Assembly (NCBI GenBank): GCA_028456385.1 | Contig: JALNQF010000382.1 | Location: forward strand, 1-37,435 | DNA length: 37,435 nucleotides | Reading direction: 5' to 3' | Source of the DNA: Ophiosphaerella korrae | Taxonomy: Eukaryota; Ascomycota; Dothideomycetes; Pleosporales; Phaeosphaeriaceae | Shown here: positions 32,023 through 37,435 of the stretch, one piece after another | Layout: every line of letters begins with the position of its first letter | How positions within the stretch are numbered: position 1 is the stretch's first letter | Made by a program: the position numbers and the translations under genes | The notes under the pieces: generated by a model | Seen by the model: only the letters and a program-made list of their open reading frames with translations | Database searches by the model: none | What the model was told of the DNA's origin: nothing

Positions 32023-32190
32023 ATATATCGCAAGTTAGAGCTTCGCTCTATACGACTTAAGTAAGCCCGTAGTAGTAAGCGAGCTGTATAAGCTATTCGA
32101 GCTAATCTACTATATATAAGTAGCCTAGCTTAGATAGCTCTTTAATTAATAATTATCTCCTACTTATTCCTAAGCTCGTATCTCGCAATA
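32023..32190 (+). repeat. CoE LTR, second copy (probable 5' LTR)
   Basis: About 168 bp, starting near tatatatcgcaag and ending tctcgcaata. It keeps many CpG sites (cgcaag, cgaatt-type, ctcg) that have been lost in the copy at 30283-30450. It contains tactatatataag, a possible TATA element. Confidence 0.7.
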
Positions 32191-34950
32191 GTATAGTAGG
32201 TACGTTAAAGGTAGTTATAAGCGCTAATATAAATAGACACGTAACTATTATTTAGCTAAGTAATTATAGGTAAGTTATAACAATTAAGTATATTAACGCG
32301 TTAGGCTAGAGTATCTCTCTATTTATTATCTTGTCTAGTAAGCTCTATTAAGCTAGCTAGTATTAGAACCTCTTATCTAACTAAGTAATTAGCGTAAGTA
32401 ATAATAGCTAGATAAATAATAGCCTTAGGCTTAAGTAAGTAAAGTACTTTAATAAATAAACTTAGTCTTGTATATTAGGTACGTTTAGACTCCTTATCTT
32501 TAATAGCTATAGTAGTTACACTATACCTAAGTTTAACTACTTCTATATAAAGAATATAATTATTACCCTCTATATACTATCTTATACCTTATATATCTTC
32601 TAACTTTTTAACGTTAGCTACTTCTCTCTTCTTAAGAGAGTATATAGATATAAGGTGTTTAAGCTTACTTAGTATAAAGTATATTATATTACTAAACTTA
32701 ACTTCCTCTATATATATCTACGTATTAGAGAGATAGTAATATTAGAGAAGAATATTAGAGCTAGATTTCTTATAACTAGGCTTATCTTATATAGTCTAGA
32801 GTATATCCTATTATCTTTTACTATTATTAGAACGCTATCTCTTCTAAGAATAGATATTACTAGATTAGAGCTATAGATAGCTAAGACTCTATATATAACT
32901 AAGTAGCTCTATTAATAAGCTTAGATTATAAAAGACCTACTCTATTACTAGTCTTAGAGTCCTATAAGCTACGCGATTAGCTAGCTTATAAAGGGCTATT
33001 AACTTACTATATAATTAGTAATAATTCTTACTAAGGAGAATATAAAGCTACGTACGTTAAATTAACGCTAGAGATATAAATATTAATAGCGTAGATAGTA
33101 TATAGCTTAATAAGGCGTTTTCTAGGCCTAAGAAGGCTACGCGCTAATTGTAGAGGCTTAAATAGGTATCTAAGAGAGTAATTAAAGTAGGCCTACTCCT
33201 ATATAAATAAGAGTACTACTAATATATAGTAAGTATTATAAACAAGGCTATAATAGGTATTAATATAGATCTATCTAATCTATTATATATCTAAATCTTA
33301 TTAAATTTAATTATATAGATATAGAGTTATTATATAAGAAACCTTACGCGATTTAGTAAAGTAGCTTACTTAGTATCTTAGCTTACTTACTAATCTAACA
33401 CGTTAATCTTATCTAAGCTTAATACGAAGCTTATTTATAGAAAGCTTACTAAAGATACTAATTACTAAAGCTTTAGTATAATAAGTAGCTACGCTTATAT
33501 TAGTATATAATTGCGTATAATATTATAGAGGTAATAGGTAAGCTTATAGTATAAGATTTCCTAGAGGCGTTAATACTAAAGCTAACTCTAGACTAAGCTT
33601 AGATAATAAGCTAATTAGTAATCTAAAACTTAGTCTTTAGCTTAAAAGTACTTATACTAAAGTAAATTAGTAGAATCTACTTAGCTCTAATATAAGAGTA
33701 TAAACTCTAAACTACTAATTAAGGAGCTAGCGTATTTACAATATTTAGAAGATCTAAGATATAAGTATTAAGCTTAAGCTTAAGCTCTAACTTAAAATAT
33801 AACTACTTATATAGCTAAGCTTACTACTAAAAGCTATAAGATTATAAATAGATATAAGTAGTACTTACTAGTAGTTTATTTAAAATAGATAATAATAGAA
33901 AAGTAAAAATATAGGCTTATTTAGATAAGCTCTACTTTATAGTAGTTAAGACTCTAGTAACTTAAAAGTAAGCTAGTTTCTTTTAAGAACTAGTTAAAAC
34001 TAGGTTAGAGTTAGTTAAATTAAAGGCTCTAGCCTACTTAGGCTAGCTAATTATAGTACTTATTAACCTAGGTATACTTATTAACTAAAGTATACTTATT
34101 AAGCTAGCTCCTAGAGCGTACTTACTACTAGATTTTAATACTTACTTACTCTTTAAGAGTACTATACTTAATAATAGAGCTACTCTCTAGTTAGTTAACT
34201 TAATAAGTTTTATAGAACTAAGCTCCTTTATAAAAGTAAAAAGTATAAGCTATATAGAAGTAAGTATATAAGTATTTTTACTACTTAGTAAAAATACTTA
34301 AGTTTTTAAAAATACTTAAAATAAAGCTTATAGTAAGTATATAAAGTAGTAATAGTTAAAGGATTATATATTAATATAGTATTAAAGTTTTAATATAACT
34401 CTAAAAGTAAGAACGCTAGTAGAACGTATTATACTAGTAACGCTAATATATAAATATAACCTTACTTTTATTAAATATAAGCTTATTATATTATATCTAA
34501 CTATTATAAGTATAATTTAAAGTAATTAAGTTAATTATAAGCTTAACTTATAGTATATAACGCCAAGAAGTAACTTAATAGAACTCTAGTATACTAGAGT
34601 TAGTTATTTTAGACTAGAAGTACTATAAGCGCTAATAATAAGCGTAAGAAACGTATATATTAATAGGATAGCGCGTATTAAGTATAAGTATTACTTAATA
34701 GTATATACTAAGTAAGTTATCTTAAAGTAACCTAAAAAGAAAGCTTTACGCTTATACTAAGAAGTAGTATAAAACCTATTTAATATACTTACTAGTTACT
34801 TTAAAGAAGTTTAGACTATACTATATAAGTTTAAGTATACTAGTAAGCTCTATACTTACTTATTATAAAGTAAATCTCTTTAAAAAATAATAAAAGTATT
34901 TAAAAGCTTTATATTTATATAATCTAGTAAGATAATAAAATATTAACGCT
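32191..34950 (+). other. CoE leader, gag and protease region, unresolved
   Basis: By position this should hold the primer-binding site, gag, protease and the start of integrase. I can follow only short open stretches (for example ELAYLQYLEDLRYKY near 33730-33775). Stop density and probable indels prevent a confident frame. No zinc knuckle or DSG motif was identified. Confidence 0.35.
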
Positions 34951-35049
34951 TTTATAAAGAAATAAAATATACTTCTAGATTTAAGCTAATAAAGAAAATA
35001 TTCTAATTAAAAGCTCTTTAGTTTATATATATAAACTAAATAGAGAACT

Positions 35050-35480
35050 TAAAAGAGCTAATTATAAAATAATAATAAAAGTAATTAAAATAAAGATAAG
35101 TACTAACTTACTAAAAAAGCTCTAGCTAGAGATAGTAGAAGAAGCTATATAGCTATATAATATAAGCTTAAGCTATACTTATAATATATAAGCTTTTAAT
35201 ATAGTACTTAATAGCTAGTTTAAGTAAGTAAGAGATACTATAGTAGACTTTTAGCTAGATTAAAGTAGAGTATATACTTATAGCTACTACGTATATCTTC
35301 TTAATAAAAAGTAAGTAGCTAGGCGTAATAAAAAAAGGCTTTAAAATAAGCCCTTAGAGCTATAATAGAAATCTAGTAAGATATAGAGTATTTAATATAT
35401 ATAGGATATAGGTCTTAGAATAAGATTAAGTAATTATAACGCGTAATATAACGTTTAATATATAGCTCTCTTATAATAAA
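35050..35480 (+). pseudogene. CoE integrase, C-terminal half
   Basis: EIVEEAI followed by LYNISLSYTYNI (about 35128-35195) matches the region after the catalytic core of copia integrases. At about 35370-35460 the frame reads RNLVRYRVFNIYRI and VIITRNITFN, the conserved ending seen before RT in Ty1/copia polyproteins. A frame change near 35340 is needed to join the two parts. Stops lie at presumed Gln/Trp codons. Confidence 0.75.
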
Positions 35481-36489
35481 TAGAGTAAAGCTTATTAAGA
35501 GCTCTTAAAGCTAGAGTTTTAAAAACTTATTAATATATTATATAAAGATATAGTATATAATATAAAAAGACCTAAGATAATATATATAACTAGCTCTATA
35601 AAGTAGCTTAAAACCTAGAAAGTAACTAGTAAAGTAAGTACCTAGAGTAAAATCTAGAGAGTAGAGCTTTATATAATACTAAAAGCTAGGCTAGCTAGCT
35701 AGCTCTCTTAGTAGAATAAGGAGTAGATCTTATATAAGTAGTAAGCTTAGCTAGTAAACTATATAGAATCTATATAGAGTAACTTAAGCTTAGTAGTATT
35801 TAAACTCTAGAGTAAATACCTAAACTTAAAGGAGTTTAGTATATAGGTACTAATATTAATTATAGAAATTAATATAGTAGAGTATCTAAAAGCTATTAGG
35901 AATTATAATTAACTAGAGAAGTAAGCGCCTTAGAGTAGCTAATAGGTAAGAGTTTAACTTATTAAATAGCTACTTATTAAACTACTTCTTCTTAAGTAGC
36001 TATAGCTTTTATAGCTCTAAATAAAGTAGATACTATTTCTTATTAAGTAGCTATATCTTATATAGCTCTAAATAATATAGTTAGAGCTTATTAGTAGTGT
36101 ATACGCTAGTAAAAGCTAGCGCTAACGCAATTAAGCTAAAGACTCTAAAATAATAAGCTTAATAAAAGTACTAAAAGCTTAAGTACTTACTTATTATTAT
36201 ATAAACCTAAGTAGAGTAAATAGAGTAGTATACTAGATAAGCTACTCCTACGAGTACTAATAGACTATAACCTAAATATAGAGCTTACTGTAGTAAATAC
36301 TATAATCGTAGTAGCTACTTAGCTTAAGCTATAGCTACAAGCTTATCTATATTAAGATAAGCTACTACTACTACTATAGAATTAGAAGTACTTATATACG
36401 CACCTATATAAGTAGCTCTTTAAATAAGTAGCTTAGAAAGAGATTAATACGCTACTAGTAGCTAGTACTTAGGAGGAGATAGAGCGCTT

Positions 36490-37435
36490 ATAATTAAGTA
36501 ATTAGCTACTACCTCTAAAGTAGGTTTTTATATACAAACTTAACTAAGATAGCTACTTTCTTAAGTATAAAGCTTAGATTATAGTGCGTAGAGACCTCTA
36601 AATAATTAATTTAATATAATTAACTTACACTACTACGTTAGTAGCGCGCTCGTTTTAAACTATAATAGCGATTATAGCTAAGTTTAACCTAGAAGTAGCT
36701 TAGTATAACGTTATTAGAGCTTTCCTCTACGTATATAGAGATTATTAACTAGTAGTTATCTACGAGCTCCTAGATAGGTTTAAAGTAGCTAGTAAGTGCG
36801 TTAAGCTTAATTAAGTACTATATAGCCTTAAAGACTTACTACTCCTCTAGTATAAAGAGCTCTTAAGAATACTTAAACAAGCTAGTCTTATAGTCTTAAA
36901 AGAAGAGCCGTGCTTATTCTATAATAAGGAGCGTAAAATACTCTTTCTCTTCTACGTTAATAATATATTAGTAATATATTACAAGATCTACTAATTAGAA
37001 GCTTACTAAATTATTAAGAGAATTAAACAAGCCTATAATATAGAAGATAAAGGCCTAGTAAGCTAGTTCCTAGGCGTACAAGTAATATAGAGTTAGCTAG
37101 ATAAGACTATTATACTTGTCTATAATAAGTATATTAATAAGATAGTAAAAAAGTTTAATCTTATAAGCTCTATAAGCTTTCTAGTAACTCTATTACTAGT
37201 AGAAGAGCTATAGCTAAGTAAAGGAGAGGCTTTAAAGTGTAAAATCAAGGACTACTAAGAGTAAGTAGGATCTATCTTGTATATAGTAATAATAGTACAA
37301 CTAGACGTTATATTTATAGCTACTAAGCTCTCTTAATATCTTATAAATCTAAGCTAAAAGTATCTTAAAGTAGTAAACTAAGTTATTATTTACCTATATA
37401 GAACTTAGCACCTATTAGTTTAGTATAGTAAGTAG
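36490..37435 (+). pseudogene. CoE reverse transcriptase (Ty1/copia), cut by window edge
   Basis: A single frame gives VFIYKLN, YFLKYKA, IAIIAKFNLEVA, YNVIRAFLYVYRDY, KCVKLN, VLYSLKD and EEPCLFYNKERKILFLFYVN. The catalytic YVDD is now YVNN at 36952-36963. Beyond it are FLGVQVI, YINKIVKKFNLISS, VGSILYIVIIVQLDVIFIAT and YLKVVN, leading towards RNase H. This is the standard copia RT sequence order. It is interrupted by TAA/TAG at presumed Gln/Trp codons. Confidence 0.9.

Larger units (their letters stand above)
32023..37435 (+). mobile_element. CoE: Ty1/copia LTR retrotransposon, 3' end beyond window
   Basis: The plus strand carries integrase and then RT, the Ty1/copia order (integrase before RT), with clear copia-type RT motifs. 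The LTR at 32023-32190 is the best candidate 5' LTR, about 4.3 kb upstream of RT. RNase H and the 3' LTR must lie past the right edge. The element is RIP-degraded throughout. The 5' LTR assignment is inferred from position. Confidence 0.78.

Overview
This window is an AT-rich, gene-poor block of nested, mutated transposable elements, most likely from a filamentous ascomycete fungus (Pezizomycotina). CpA and TpG are almost absent and TpA is everywhere, on both strands. This is the footprint expected of repeat-induced point mutation (RIP; C-to-T in CpA, read as G-to-A on the other strand). Every recognisable coding region is a retrotransposon gene in which Gln and Trp codons have become TAA/TAG, His and Cys have become Tyr, and Thr and Met have become Ile. 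I find no intact gene, no host gene, no rRNA or tRNA and no CRISPR array.

Layout, left to right, using my own family names. (1) 1-336: LTR of a Ty3/gypsy chromovirus (GyC), cut by the window edge, then about 900 bp of possible GyC 5' internal sequence. (2) 1234-12184: an 11-kb Ty3/gypsy element (GyA) on the minus strand, with both LTRs, a polypurine tract, gag, RT, RNase H and integrase remnants, and about 3.4 kb of extra sequence between integrase and 3' LTR that includes an additional open frame. (3) 12530-15705: 3' half of a second chromovirus (GyB copy 1), containing a nested solo GyB LTR. (4) 15706-17626: 3' end of GyC (integrase C-terminus, chromodomain, tail, polypurine tract, LTR). 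(5) 17627-20229: a second 3' half of GyB. (6) 20718-22230: a short LTR-flanked element (TRIM-like) with a solo GyA LTR inside it. (7) 22606-23038: a 433-bp foldback element or MITE. (8) 23295-30110: a structurally complete chromovirus (GyD) with paired LTRs and a perfect 5-bp target duplication. (9) 30283-37435: a Ty1/copia element (CoE) running off the right edge, preceded by another copy of its LTR and an inverted solo GyB LTR with a perfect target duplication.

The most unusual observation is that GyB (in both copies) and GyD each carry a long frame on the strand opposite to pol, lying between the chromodomain and the 3' LTR. These antisense frames have far fewer stops than the surrounding sequence, and in GyB the frame is conserved between two diverged copies. 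This suggests an extra antisense gene in fungal chromoviruses. GyA instead has an extra sense-strand frame in the equivalent place. Three insertions of about 430 bp (two solo GyB LTRs and one arm of the foldback element) keep more CpA/TpG than their surroundings. That suggests later insertion, or a length too short for efficient RIP.

All reading was by eye. LTR ends are exact to a few bases where both copies could be aligned. Limits of degraded coding regions are approximate.
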